A stretch of DNA of 64,000 nt from the NCBI GenBank assembly GCA_034440575.1, contig JAOTOL010001659.1, positions 4,495,001-4,559,000 on the forward strand, written 5' to 3'. Below are positions 26,201 through 41,200 of the stretch, piece by piece. Position 1 is the first letter of the stretch; each line of letters starts with the position of its first letter. Below the pieces are notes generated by a model. It searched no databases. It saw only the letters and a list, made by a program, of their open reading frames with translations, and was not told the DNA's origin. The translations under genes were made by a program, and so were the position numbers. Origin of the DNA: Imbricaverruca yamaguchii. Lineage: Eukaryota > Arthropoda > Thecostraca > Neoverrucidae.

Positions 26201-29200
26201 GCACTTGCTCTGATCGCTTACACCCCTACTCAACAATACCACTCGAAAACAAAATTATGGATGAAATAGTCTCAGGTTTTACGAATCCTGAAAGCTTCCA
26301 ACATTCGAAGACAAAATCGGTACAGACAGCGCATAGTTCATCAGTCACTGCCATCTATGAACACTAAAGAGAAGTTCTGGTTTTGGTTCATGTCAGCGCG
26401 CTCCCGATGTGTCGTGGCAAGCAAAGGATCGAAAGCCCAGTCAGGGCCACACAGAGCCGAGAAGAACAACTCAGCCACCACCACCACCACACACAAACTC
26501 AGCGTAACCGTCCCTGCTACCATGATACATACAAACAGCATATCCGACCGCAAGACCACAAACACACGCAACACAAACACAGACAGGACGACCCCCACCT
26601 CACAGCAAAGCACTTCAACGACACACATCATTCACATGACACACATGATACACATGACACTCCCGCCAACACACGCTGGCGCAGAAAGCACCACAGCGCG
26701 ACACACCCAACCACTCGACACAGCCACCTCTCCCACTCCGACAGCGCACAAGACGACAACCACAAACGCCACCTTCACCCACCACCCCCACCCCCACCCC
26801 GTGCACCAGAACTCTCACCACCACCCGCACCGTGCAAACACTCCTCACACCTCAGGACATCACCTGCACCGGGACTCTCACCACCACCCGCACCGTACAA
26901 AGACTCCTCACACCTCAGGACATCACCTGCACCGGGACTCTCACCACCACCCGCACCGTGCAAACACTCCTCACACCTCAGGATATCACCTGCACCGGGA
27001 CTCTCACCACCACCCGCACCGTACAAAGACTCCTCACACCTCAGAGGATCAGAGACGAACTCGGACAGCACAGCAGATCAACAGGCAAGAGACACACAGA
27101 CACCGACACGCAGGGTACCGCCACCACCAAATCCGCTGCAAGCTACAGCAAAAGCGCCACGGAAAAATATAACACGGATCACACACACACAGCAAACTCA
27201 CCGCTCGCGCCAACACCCACAAACCCACCACTCGCGCCAACACCAACACAACAAACCCACCACTCGCGCCAACACCAACACAACAAACCCACCACTTCCC
27301 CAACACCCACAAAGCAAGCCCACTGAGGGCAGCTCGACTTTGGAGGGCACCGTACCGTTGAGCTAGATGGCACTAGCGTCGCCGGCCAGCGGCCGCTGCC
27401 GCGCGCCGTTCGGTCGTTATCGTCGCATTCGGGGATCAATGGTGGTGGATTGGAGTTTAGGGGCGCGTCGACATCAAGGGTCACTTTGCGCCCATAACTA
27501 AATTTTTATCACTCTACGGTGCTGCTATCATATCTTGCTATCTATCTTCACGGGTGGGGGTATATCACGTCAAGGCGAGCTTGTCGAATGAACGTAAAAA
27601 TATTCCCAGACGCCACGACCTCAGAGTCGTTCCCTATAAGCATATGTAAAGAGGAGTCGGTATTCAACCGCCCTAAAATCTGGCGCATTCGTGGATCAAG
27701 AAGTGGAATAAAATGTCATTGGGTGTACCTCATAGGTACTAGTGCGGTATCAGTGTTGTGTGCAAAATTCGCGAATGTGGTAAATTGCATGTATTGGCAG
27801 CTTGATTCACCAAATATCTGTCGATAAAAGCGAAAACCGAGGATTTGGTGGCCGTTTTATCGTGGTGAGGAACATCGGAAACATGGCCATCACCATTACC
27901 CAATTCTCGCTCTTATGGAGATGTATCTGGGGATCCATTATCATACAATTTTGCAATCTTCGTGGGTTTTAATCATGGCACTGATACCGCAATAATACCG
28001 ATACAGTGATAAGAGGTGGTGCATTGATAAGAGTGATAAGCGCTTAAGAGCGCCCCTGTGACATTTTATTCCACTTCTTGAGCGACATATTCGATGATAA
28101 CTACTGAACGCCTGTGCTGTAGCGGCCTGGGTTCCGGCGACGCTAGCGCTATTTAGCTCAGATCCCATTGGTGATACAGCTCCGCTACCTTCATGCCTAC
28201 ATGGCTGGCAAGCCGTGACACGCAAAGAAGGCACTTCCTAAGCTGTAATTCGCACGGCGCTGCCTGAGGAGTTGAATCCCCCCACAAAAAAAACACATTT
28301 CCATGTTATGTTTGGAATCAGCGCACCGAAATGCCCCCAGCAAACTATCACCAGAGCAGAGTTTTCAAAGCAAGTTGGAAAAACTGTCAGCCTACATAAC
28401 TAACGCGGATACCACATTCTTGCCGCCTGCGATATGAACACGAGAGTTCTGGTAGGCGCATGGTATGACAGTGTGGAGAGAACGTTAGTATTACGGTGGC
28501 ATATGATATGGTATATAACGGCGGCATATGATGGAGCTGGACAAACTGACACGCTCGATTCTCCAAGGTATGAATTTTTAGCGATCAACTGCATGACGCC
28601 TAGAACTTTTCCAGTGGTTCACATTTACCTTGATGTGGCCTTTTACATCCATTCCATTATAAATCCACCATTTCGGAGGTGACCGATGGCCCCCCGGTCA
28701 CGCGCTAAGCACGTTCCTGCACTTGGACACAGCACAATATAAAAAGCGGGACAATAAGGCTGCTACCGCCCCTGAGCCGACGCAACGTGTTCCCGTGGAT
28801 GAGGCGGGGCTTCTCACCGGTGAGTTCGGAGCGTGGATGAGGTGGAGCTTCTCACCGGTGAGTTCGGATCGTCCCCGTGGATGAGGTGGGGCTTCTCACC
28901 GGTTAGTTTGGAGCGTTCCCGTGGATGAGGTGGAGTTTCTCACCGGTGAGTTCGGAGCGGGACAAGGCTGTTACCGCCCCCAAGCCGACGCAACGTGTTC
29001 CCGTGGATGAGGTGAGTTTCTCACCGGTGAGTTCGGAGCGGAGCACGTCCAGCACGGCCCGATCGATCTCGGACAGGTACGGGTAGTAGCTGGCGGTCAG
29101 CCGCCACATCAGGTAGGCGTTCATCGAGCTGCAACACGAGGCGTTGACCCCACCTGAGCACAACACTTCACAGCGGCTTCGGCTTCACACAACACTTCAC

Positions 29201-32200
29201 AGCGACTTCACACAACACTTCACAGCGGCCTCGGCTTCACACAAAACTTCAGAGCGGCCTCGGCTTCACACCATACTTCAGAGCGGCCTCGGCTTCACAC
29301 AACATTTCACAGCGGCCTCGGCTTCACACCACACTTCACAGCGGCCTCGGCTTCACACCACACTTCACAGCGGCCTCGTCTTCACAAACACTTCACAGCG
29401 GCCTCGGCTTCACAAACACTTCAGAGCGGCCTCGGCTTCACACGACACTTCACAGCGGCCTCGGCTTCACACAACACTTCAGAGCGGCCTCGGCTTCACA
29501 CAACACTTCACAGTGGCATCACACAACACTTCACAGCGGACTCGTCTTCACACGACACATCACAGCGGCCTCGGCTGTACATAGCACTTCACAGCGGCCT
29601 CGGCTTCACGCAACAATTCACAGCGACCTAGTTGACACATCATACGTCACGGTCACCAACTCCACTCTAAGCAGCAGTTCGTGTCATTGACTAAAATCGG
29701 TCTAGCCAATTAGAACAAGTTTGCAATGACCAGACACCTTCTTGAATAAGTTCACACGACGTTATAGCAAAAACACAAATATACAACGTGCCTGTGTGAT
29801 ATAGTTGGACATGTCGACTAGAGGTGACAGATAGCCGATATTTCAGGACCGAAGCCCGAGCCCGGCCAGTCTGTCATGGCCGGGCCCGACTGGGGGCTTG
29901 GAGCACGGCCAAGAGGCCCTGAAGATGGCCAGGCTTTGTATGCAGACAGGTACTGCATGCGAGTTGGTCAGTCAGCCTACAAAATGTCGGTTGGAAGTCT
30001 GGAAGTCGCTCAAAGAACAACCAAGCAGCCAGCCGGTCTTGAACGGGCGTGATATTTCCCATCTCCAATGTTCAGTATGCTGCAAGGATAGAGACCCACC
30101 TGGTCCTGACCCGAGGGCAATATGTGTCCAATACCTCGGACGTGTCTCACTATCCCACCTGGAGGCTGTAGAGGAGATGATCTTCGAGAGTTCTATGACG
30201 TAAGCGTCATCCGGCAACAGTATTTTAGTATCCATGTTGACCCTAGCCTCCGGATAGACACTCTGCAGGGTGTTTAGCCAATCGACCTGGAAAATAATGT
30301 CCACATTGCAACCCACGTCCGTTGTGCAATCAGACCGCGCACACACAGTCGGCAATCAGCACCCTGTAATTGGGACCAAAACACAACGCTATAGCATCCT
30401 TGAATGAACCTCGAACATATTCGAGATAAGAATACTAAATGCTATCACTTTGGGGGAGGAGTTGGAGCGCGCATTATCTTGTTGACTTCTGATGACAAAC
30501 CAGGAGGCTTATTACAAGATAATAGATCACAATCATCGCCGATACTTTGAGATTACTCCTTTGCTTATCCTACGGCTGTGAACTCCAAATGCAATTGAGG
30601 GCTCGAGCCTTTCAAAAAAAAGAGAAATGAGCTCTTCTCGGTATCTTTGTGAAGAATACAACGCCACAAAACTTCAATACAAAATGCAGAAATAACGCTT
30701 TGTATGTGCTGAAAGAATTGTCTGGGTAACATAGCCGCCGGCACCGGACGGTCTGGTATAGGCGGTTTGTTTTTGGTAGTGCTACCTTTGCAGGCACACA
30801 TCGCATCGTCCCTGCCTCATACCACGCCGACTACGTCACGAGCACCTGCGCAGAGCAAATAAACCGTGCCGGCCCAACGGCCGCCCCAGGTGTCTCTCTC
30901 GGCAAACAGACCTGGATACTCGAGATAAACGACTCCACTTTGCCTTAGAAGTCATTCAAACAAAAGCAAACAGTGGGTGGCATAACGCCGTAATAGCAAT
31001 GCAAGTATGTTCAGTATCTCCTCGTATACCGTCCGCGTAGGCGTTTTCTACAAGAATTGCCAGGACGTGAACAGTAAGATTACCCTTGTCACTGAACAGC
31101 GAATTCATGTAGCGGACTTTGCATCCAGTTGATATTTGCATTCATTGCACTCAGTATCTTAGATAGCTACAATGTTTACCCACTCCACAAAATGTGTCGA
31201 GTTGCATGTCAGATGCTTTACATGCCAGAGCCACTTTCACTAACATCACCAGCTGTGTATTCACACCAAATTTGGTGTGAACAAACCTTTAACAATCTTC
31301 AAACATTACCCTCACACATTCTCTATGTCAACAAGGCATTTAAGTCACTGTCAGCTGACTGCCAGTCAGCTGTTCGTGACTTTGATTTATTGATTATTTG
31401 GGCTTACGGACGCATCAACTGCTACTGGTTATGTAGCGCCCATATCTCACTTTTCACAGCATTCCATTTAGCGACATGCGTCTATCTGTAGAATAGATAT
31501 ACTACGTGTAGCTGAACGGTCGATATATACCGATATTGTCGGCCTGTTTGGACAATCTCCGAGTTGTCACCTAAAACACCACAGTAAGCAGCCTCAGGCA
31601 GACCAGACAGGCTCGCGCTGTCACGGCGCTCATCTGCGACCCGTCGCCGCCCGACGGCCTCCAGCCAGCGGCATCCACCCTCCACGCGCACCGCCACCTA
31701 TCTCTGGCCGACCCTGCTGGTCACTTAAATACTAAATAAGACGTTGTATAATTAATTAAATACATTGTAACAACTTATATATATATATATATATAAATAA
31801 TTTAACAAAATTACCTAAAGGTGTATCACACCAAATTCAGTGTGAATACACACCTTGTGAAGTTAGTGAAATTGGCCTCAGATTGTTATTAAAATGTTGC
31901 ACCGTATATCGTTACATCTAGTGCCCAGAATGCAATTTTATATACATTTGATGGGGCAGTCTTACCGCCCATGCTGAACTTTGCTTCAATGCCATGATAT
32001 GCGCTCGAATTTTTTGTAGGGAAACCAAGAGGATCCGAGATTTACTGATGCATACCCCTTCCTGATGACACAAAATGAGAGCCAAGTCATCGTAGCTGTT
32101 GCTGATTATTCTGCACTTCCGTTCTGCAGATTATCATGTATGATTCCTTCTCAACTTAGATGAAACATTAACCTCTACAAGATACAATCTTGAACTAATC

Positions 32201-35200
32201 AGGAGTCCCGTTGCCCATTACATGAACTATGGCTACATCACGAAAAGTAGGTCTTATTCGCCAATAGATTACGGCACCTGCCACTACCATTTCTTGTTCG
32301 TTTGTTTCTCACATAAAGGCCAGGAAGTATAAGCTGCTTCACCCGCTACGGTTTTATCCCAGACCGCCCACCCTATCCACTGAAGAAAAAAACACAAATA
32401 TTTATACGATTGCGAAGCTGGGCAGATGGCATGCAATGCTATTGGGACCGTAAATGTGGGAATATGACGGGAGTTTTCTATGAAGAGCAGTAGAACCGAG
32501 AAGATTATCTATCATCGTCAGGGCAAGGCACGGAGCATCTAAACATCTTCCATTACTCGTGATGGCAGAAGCGACAGCAATGCAGTTAACCATGAGCATC
32601 CCGAATTTAAAGTGTGCACCTAAACGAGCCACACAAACATAAATGAAAAGGCTTTTCATGTGGGAATGTGGCGGTGATTACCTGCGGCGACTCCTTGCGC
32701 AGCCAGTTGACGGTGACATGGCGCGGCGACCTGGTCGGGTCACGCAAGGTCAGCGGGTCGAGCGACGCCTCCACCAGCCGCTTCTCGTAGTTGAACATAT
32801 TCTCGGCGAAGCGGCTGGCGCGGTCGGTGGTGGCCCCCAGCCGAAGCAGCACGTCCTGTATGAAGCGCTGGTACGTGGTGACCACCTGGCGGCCGACACG
32901 GGAAACAGTGGAGATCGGTCTGCACGGCGGACTTCCGACAGTATCGGACACAATCTCAGCCGAATTTATTCCCCGGACGCGGAGGCTGGGACCCAGAATC
33001 CGGACCCAATAATCCGAACGCCCATTAAGGTGTCTGGAATATTTATGGCGTTTTATGGGAGGGAACGATCTAAAATCCGCCGTGCTCCCCACACTCACAA
33101 GCTGGTGGGCCTGTCGATGCTCGACGGGGCAGCTGACAGAGAGAATAATGTTCAACCGGACAGCTCGCGAAGATAAAAATGCACAACCTGGCAGCTAGCG
33201 GAGAGGACTATGTACAACCGGACACATTGGCCTCCATTGGACGAGGCTTGAGCACGAACCAAGCTTTGACAAAGAAATTATAGCCACGGAGGGTAAACAG
33301 TCACAGTTAGTGATGAAGCAAACATCGCAAGGGTTGATTCATCCAGCACCATTCTAAAATTAGAAATTGTTTTGAACTCGAGCGCAGATTGCGGCGATTC
33401 GATTCCTGCAAAGACAAAAGAAGCTCAATCTCCGATTTCACGTGCTCCTAAATCTTAATTGCTTTCCTGAGTAAACGTACGGCGAACCTCTGAATACGTT
33501 TGACTGCTCATGCGTTGCACACTATCTGATCTCAACCAGCACATAAGATCTGCCGGGAAGAGAGTTGCAACACAACACAGGCCGGCAGCTAGTGCCAGTA
33601 AATGGATGGCAGGCGGCAGTGTGTACGTCATGCGATGCCGAGCTGCCCGAGACGGACTGTTGCTGTGATCGGCAATGCTAATTTTACGTGGACCCGCCCT
33701 GTTGTGCCACATCAAGATATGCAGAGGTGTATTTGGTGTGGTGAGTGCCAAAGCACGACGGAAGACAGCCCGACGAAATTATTGTTGCGACGCAGCTTAA
33801 ATGTGGCAAATATCGGGAAGTTGTGAGCCATCGTACCAGTTAGAAGGCACCAGGTGCGCTACCATGACTTATTGCTGGGAGAGCATATGTCACCGACGGA
33901 TCATGGGAACAGGAGACGGATTGTATGACTGTGACCCCCCCCTCACACCCCTACCCCCAGCAAAAACTCCCACACCAAATATCGTGCACGGTATCGTTGA
34001 AAACGGAAGTGTCATCAGTGTTCTGCTATGTTTACTTACTTATTTTCCTCGCTTCATCTAATCGTCCATAACAGCTACAGTAAACCGCAACAGACGAAGT
34101 CAGAACAGTTGATACGCTCAGGACCTCTATCTTCACTATCAGAATGCATATGCATGAGTATCGATTCAGCCAATTCCTTTGTCACTAACGTTGACTAGGC
34201 GCACGTAGGTCAGAGCACAAACGTGCCGCGCGCACATCCAGCCACAGCATACATATATAAATCAGCCAATCCAGCTTCCAGAGGACCTTGGTCTTTATGA
34301 AGAAATGTGCAGGAAAACGACACTAAAAATGACGCGAAGAAGTTGTTATACTGTTTGTACTGTTTGTTTCAGTGGTGTCGGCTTATCGGGGTGTGGTAGT
34401 TACGGAGCAGTCGTTAGTTAGCGATTGCTATTTTACCGGCTCGTTACTGTCGAGACGTTACCAACTACAAGCCAAAGACAAGGAAAAAAATCATTCGGGC
34501 TGGGATTGCTTCACTGAAAACTTCGACGTCCTAACTAGGATCTCAATGGAGTCGTCTGTGTTCCTTTGCATGTCTTTGAATGAGCTTTCTCTCCCCCATG
34601 TTTGTATTCATTGCTCCCTGAACAATTTCACCTTTAGCATAGAAAACTATTGGATGTGCCATCATGTGCCATCATGTGCCATCATGTGCCATGATGTGCC
34701 ATCATGTGCCACATACGTCTGCACGGCTAGGGAGCGGTGCTGGAATGCCCAACCCCCATGTGCAGCCGACACCATACACCTTATTGCGCTGCATAGTGCA
34801 TACAGCAAGAACCGACTTCACACTGTCTTCGCTCCTCCTATCCGGCGCCGACTCCTTCAGCTTCGACGTGAGGAAACAGTGTTCACCAGCTACGACGAGT
34901 CTGCCTCTGCGGAAGGGTGACGCCCACGGACGCTCGCCCCCTCTCCCCCCCCCCCCACTCCAGACTGTTCCCTCGGAGAGAGCCAGTCGCGTTAGAGCAG
35001 GGCCATAGTCAACAGCGTGTGCAGCCAGATCGTGTATAGTGAACACAGAGAGACTGCGATCTTGTAGTGCATTGAGGACAGACAGTGAGGACTGGGTGTG
35101 GACTGGCACAGTTACGACAGGGGCGAACTACGAGCAGCGGCACTGGCCACTGTTAACGGTGCAGCTTACAGGGTGTCCAGTGTCTAATGTATGCGCGCAC

Positions 35201-38200
35201 GAGCTCGCTCTGGGCGTGTCTAATGACTGTGGTGGCCAACCGCCGCATGCAGACCGCAAAACGCACGTATTGCGCGCGTTGCACGTGTTGCACAGCTACG
35301 TACAGCTATGCACCTGCCTGCGCATACACATACGCACACGAGCGCGCGCACGCATACACGCACAGCTAAGGGACACGGCAGCCACTGGAAGGCGGATAGT
35401 TACGGCGTATCGGAGAAGTTTGTTTCGCAGCGAGAGCAGCGACTGTCTGTGTCGCGTGTCCAGACAGAGTTTGTTAACGTCCATCTTGCCGAATTCCGAG
35501 TATATCGCTCGCAACTGAAATTGTCGGACAGACGCTGAAATTGTCGGACAGAGGCTGTACGCGAGTCGATGCGACCGGGCGCTGTTGGGACCCCGCCCCC
35601 TCGCCCTCATGTATGGTGTACAACAGCAACAATGCCGCCTTAGTTCGTATATGCAATCCAAGTTCCGCCTGACGCTAGGCTGTACGAAACGACGCACATC
35701 TAAACATGTGTGTCTTGTATGCACTTGTATGCACTGTAAGGATCATTTCTCACCACATCGATGCTGATTCGTCTCCTATGCTGCTGAGAATTAAGCCGGG
35801 ACCCACGGAGTTTCCCCATGCTTGACAGTGCCTAAGCTAATAAATGCGCTGCCTGCGAGCGATTTTACATCACTTCACCTGTGGATCTAACTAGACAATG
35901 AGCGGACCTCAGGACCGGCACGTGCCGTGGAGAAGAACTGCCGTCAGCTGATGCCTGTACACTGTACAGGCATCAGCACTGTACAGTGTACAGTGCCAGT
36001 CGCAGAGACGTGCATTGGCCACCACCTTCGTGGAGCGGGGCCACGGCCGTACGAGTCTGACTTGGATCAATTGGTACTTCGGTCCGAGATCAGATGGAAC
36101 ACGTGCTTGGCGAGGAAAACGACTGAAAGAGAAATTGTACTGACTTACATCTGGCATTTATTTTAGGAATCCGGATTGCTAGCGTCCTAGCAGCACAGTC
36201 TTCCGGTTGTCGGTATCTGTAGCTGAAGCAAAATAACCACAGCACCATGTTCCGGCTGCGATACACGAACACATGATTAACGTTTGGCTCTCATGTACTG
36301 TGGCTACGTCAGGAGTGTGTCAAGTGCAATGCTACGCGGCGCCGGGTCTGGGAGGCGCGTGCACTCCTGATCAGACAGGAGCTAAGGATCTGCCTTTCCA
36401 CCGCGGTCCGTTTAATCCGCTCTGGTCACCGTGCTCTGTGCGATGGCCGCTCAGGAGCCAGCTGTGAAATAGCCCTGCGGCTGTCTCGCGCCTCGCCGCG
36501 GGCCGGCTACATACCTGGTCGTCATGGCTACGGAAGTAGAAGCCGCGTTCGGGAAGTCCGACACCGCCTGGCGCCACCTGCGGTCAGTCCGTGGTGAGAT
36601 CAGCGGTCTGGAGGGGGGGCGGAGGGGGAGTCTGGGGCGAGATCAGGGTCGGAGTGGGGGGGCGAAGTGGCCTGGGGTCGGGGGGGGGGGGATCAGCGTC
36701 CTGGGATCGGTGAGATAGGGAGTCAGGGGCGATATCGCGCCTGGGATCGGGGGATGGATCACCGTCTTGGGATCGGGGATGAGATCGGGTGGAGTCGGGG
36801 GCGATATCTGGCCTGGGGTCGGGGGACAGCACTGTTCGCGGTCAGGGGCGCGATCAACGTCCGGAGGTCGGGGGCGAGATCAGCAGCATAAGGTGGGGGG
36901 TGGGGGATTAACGACCTGGAGCTAGCGGCGCACCAATGTCCCAATATTACAGCCATCGGCACCTGGATCATCGAGGGTTTCCCTGGATTCAACAGAACCC
37001 TGGTGATGATCGAATTGGTCTTGCATTAGGATCTCCACCCTCCTCCCAGATAAACAGCAGGCGTCACCACTGAATCAGCACCTCCACCCTTTGTTCCGGT
37101 GCACACGTCTGGCGTTAGTAGCGTCCAGCTGGCAACATTGCTGACATCATACAGTTTTGTACAAATCAAGACCGTATCTCATCCTTTCAGACTCCAGACT
37201 TACTGAACAGATAGTTACTAGAGCAACGTAGCGAGAGCTACCAGTAGCCCTCATTTGATATCTCATTTTGTCATAAGTGAACTCGACATCCTTCTTCTTC
37301 CGCCCAAACCTACACAGCAAAGCTGGAGATCTCTCACCAAGCCAGAGGGTCCAGGTTCTTATTTTCAGATCTATATTTTCAGATTAAATGGGGGAAATTA
37401 CAAATTAGCATACGCATACGCACACGCACACAAACACACAAATAAAACGCACACACTAGCACACAATCTACCTGAAATAGCGTCATTCATACCTGTCAGA
37501 TTCCGCGTGCTCCACCCGTGCAGCTCAACCAGGTAGGTATTCAACTAGGTAGCAACGGTTACCTGGGTGATATTGGCGTCTGTCGGACGGTTACCAGTTT
37601 GACGTCGGTGTCTGTCGGACGGTTACCAGTTTGACGTCGGTGTCGGTCGGATGGTTACCAGTTTGACGTCGGTGTCGGTCGGACGGTTACCAGTTTGACG
37701 TCGGTGTCGGTCGGATGGTTACCAATTTGACGTTGGTGTCGGTCGGTCGGTTACCAGTTTGACGTCGGTGTCGGTCTGACGCTTACCTGGATGATGTTGG
37801 CGTCGGCGCCATGCTGGTGTGGGTCCGGCACCACGCTGACGCGGAAGAAGACGTCGATGTGGTGTTCGGCCTGCAGCTGGCGCACCACCGACTGCGGGTT
37901 CCAAACCTGGCGCTCGAACGAGCCCACCGCGTCGAACCCGCCTGCAACGGAGAAAGTGCAGCCAATGCCGACACCAGGCCAACACCGGCACCAGCTCACG
38001 ACACCCGACCAACACCGGCACCAGCTCACGACACCCAGACCAGCACCGGCACCAGCTCACGACACCAGACCAACACCGGCACCAGCTCACGACACCCAGA
38101 CCAGCACCGGCACCAGCTCACGACACCAGACCAACATCGGCACCAGCTCATGACACCAGGCCAACACCAGTGCCACCTCCCGTTATCACATCAACACCAA

Positions 38201-41200
38201 TATCACCTCCCGTCACCAGCCTTACCAACACTAATGTCGCCTCCGGTCACCAGACCAACACCAATATCGCCTCCGGTCACAAAACCAACACCAATATCGC
38301 CTACAACAGCAGTACATCGACTCCAACAGCAGAAAATATGTCTCTCGTTAGATAGTGATGACTATTACGAACCTCAGTTGGACTCTATCAGTCTACCAAC
38401 GTTGCTCATTCCTTTTTTCTGCGATATATATTAACCTTGAAGAAATCCGCCAACCAGCTACAGCACGCGGCTCGGACAGGGAATTAGAGCACCGACCGCC
38501 GGTTGGGTACCACCAGCAGAAACTACCCGCAACTGGAAATGTCGTATTTCACACGCACGCAGGTTTTCGGCTCATTTCAACGACATCGCGTGCCACAAGT
38601 TGTTGCCACACGCGACTTGAAACACCGCTGGTATTCGAGCTCCGGGATGTGGCCGACCACCACCCCACACCCGATCAGCGGGTGTTTCGCCCGCTGCTGC
38701 GCCAGCAACTAACTGCACGGATGCAGAGCAAGCCAGCAGCATGACTCATGCACGTGTGTGTTGGTAGTGATACCTGCACCGCCCAAGCCCGCGCTGCTGC
38801 CGCTAATGCCTCGCGGTCTCATGTGCCACCGATTGCAACTGAGCCGGCGGAACACGTCGCTATTGGACTATGTGGACTCCACTCCTGTGGACTTTACGCC
38901 CAGAGTCCACATGGGAGGAGTGCAGTGCTGGTGAACTCCAGGTCCACCACCACGCGACGTGGTGGCGATTGGTCGTGCACTCTCGCCGTTGGAAGGCTCA
39001 TCCCAGCTTCATCGGCAAATGAAGGTGGCCGCGGGGTTGTCGCTGCCATTCAGGCGTGGGCTCCGTTACCACGGGGATTTAGGGGGTGGGAGCGGCGCGT
39101 GAATGGCGCATTTGAACCACCCAGCAGTGTGGTGAATCTTTTTTCAGAGTTCCTGATACAGTTTTTCATCGTCCGGCTATGATCTGTGCCTCTCGATCGG
39201 AGTATCAAGCACGATTTCTGCCAACTTCAGTCTTCTTACAAGAACAATTCTTACGAGGAAAATAGCTTGTTTAAACTTTCAGTGGAACTTTTGCTTCATG
39301 GCTGTAGTTTATCATGCAAATATTTGCACATTGTAGAGAGAGCATAATCAGAAGCAAATAAATATACGTAGTTGCATATCCGAAAGGTGTGCTTGAACAA
39401 ATAACGAGCGATACAAATATGTTTCGGAACCCACATATTACCGAAATGGCCTTCACTACCGTGTCTATAAATAATACGTAATTATATAACAATGGTTCCA
39501 TGGTATCGGCACACATAACACTTAGCATAACTCACATAGCTTAGTTCAGACATCTGGAGTCGCATGACTTCACTGGTCAGTTGGTGTGCTTGTTCGGACA
39601 CCATCGACACCACCATTAGCATCACTCCATTCCTGGCTACCCCATTCGAAGACTATTGACGCCACCGTTAGCATCACTCTTTCCTTAAATACCTCATTCT
39701 AACACCAACTACATCCAAACTGGTGATGATAATGCATCACCAGCTTCCTGGCTACCTGGTTCGCAAACTATACTTAACAATGACCAGTGACATGCTATGC
39801 TGTTCTGCTCTGTGCTGCCATATCGATGAATAGAGTAATGCCATCTGAATTGCGGACAACGATCACTCAAATAATGCACCACAGATGACGCAATACTACA
39901 AGCGTATGCTTTTTAATATCTACCGAACGTAGATACTTTAAAAATGGGACATCACGGGTTGGCTTGGGACACCGCAAATCAACCCGCCAAATAGCGCCAC
40001 ATAGCGCCATATAGCGCCACCACACAACTGTACAACATACACCCCGCTTCTACAGGATGGGACACTACAGGCAAAGCCACCATACTACGCGAGGACGCGT
40101 AGTATGGTGATATATTCCGCATTGATCCCAATTTCCGCATTGATCACACAAAATGCACCCACAGCTACCTTCTCACAAACTCTCCATGGCCCATCTGCAA
40201 CACCTGCAAGCGTACCACCAACTATCGAGCATTGCTCAATGCTCCTCCATTGTTCAAATACACATTGCGGCGGCATACATTCGCGTACCATTGCAACATC
40301 CGCAACATTCCCTCCGCTATCTCCAGCATGCCAATTACTCGGTGAATCGCACACCACTGTCTGACTTCTTTTCACTTAAAATTATTCACTTCACACTTGT
40401 AAATCTCGGACAAGAAAGAAAAGAATAAAATCGAACGTCGATGAAAGCATGTTATCGAAACGTTCTCAAAAGGAAAAACGTGACAACAGTGCAAAACATG
40501 AGCAAACGACACAAAAGGCACGGGGAAACGAATAAAAAGAAAAAGAAGGAAAAAAACGAGGTTGATGGAAATCATTTCGAAGCCATGTGCGTAGAATTGC
40601 ATAGCACGACTGTTCTTAATGTAACCTCACCCAGTCCCCGCTCCCAAGCTACCAGCACGGCCGATATGACGGCAAGATGGCAAGCGCCCAGCCGACAAAA
40701 AGGAATAGTTTCGCTGATGCTTAGTTTGAGTGACTCACGAACAACATACGTCCTGGTATGACAATAATGCATACGTGGAATACCCATCGGCGGAGGAACA
40801 CCCATAATTATGAGGGACACTGGGCAGTTATAAGGCCTGTTGTTTTCAGTGAACGCCACAGAATCCATGTTAAATTTCTGGATATAATAAGTGCGCCCGA
40901 TGCGCCCACTTCGTTTCACCGCCAACCGTCATACAATCGTCTGCATTTAACCGATAACAAGTACGGATTTGCCACCAATACCAGGGGAAGGTGCGAGTTT
41001 GAATAGCTGTGACTTAGCTCGATGACTGAGAATGCCCAGAGACATGCCAGTCTGTGGTGGCCACAAAAGCAACCGCCCCATTGGGAGATCACGGCATTCA
41101 CATCCTATCCGCAGCTGATTACGCCATATTCAGTCTAGTTAGTTATTTCAGTTTAAGGGCGCTTCGACCAAAATGCCATATTCAATCTAACGACACTGAG

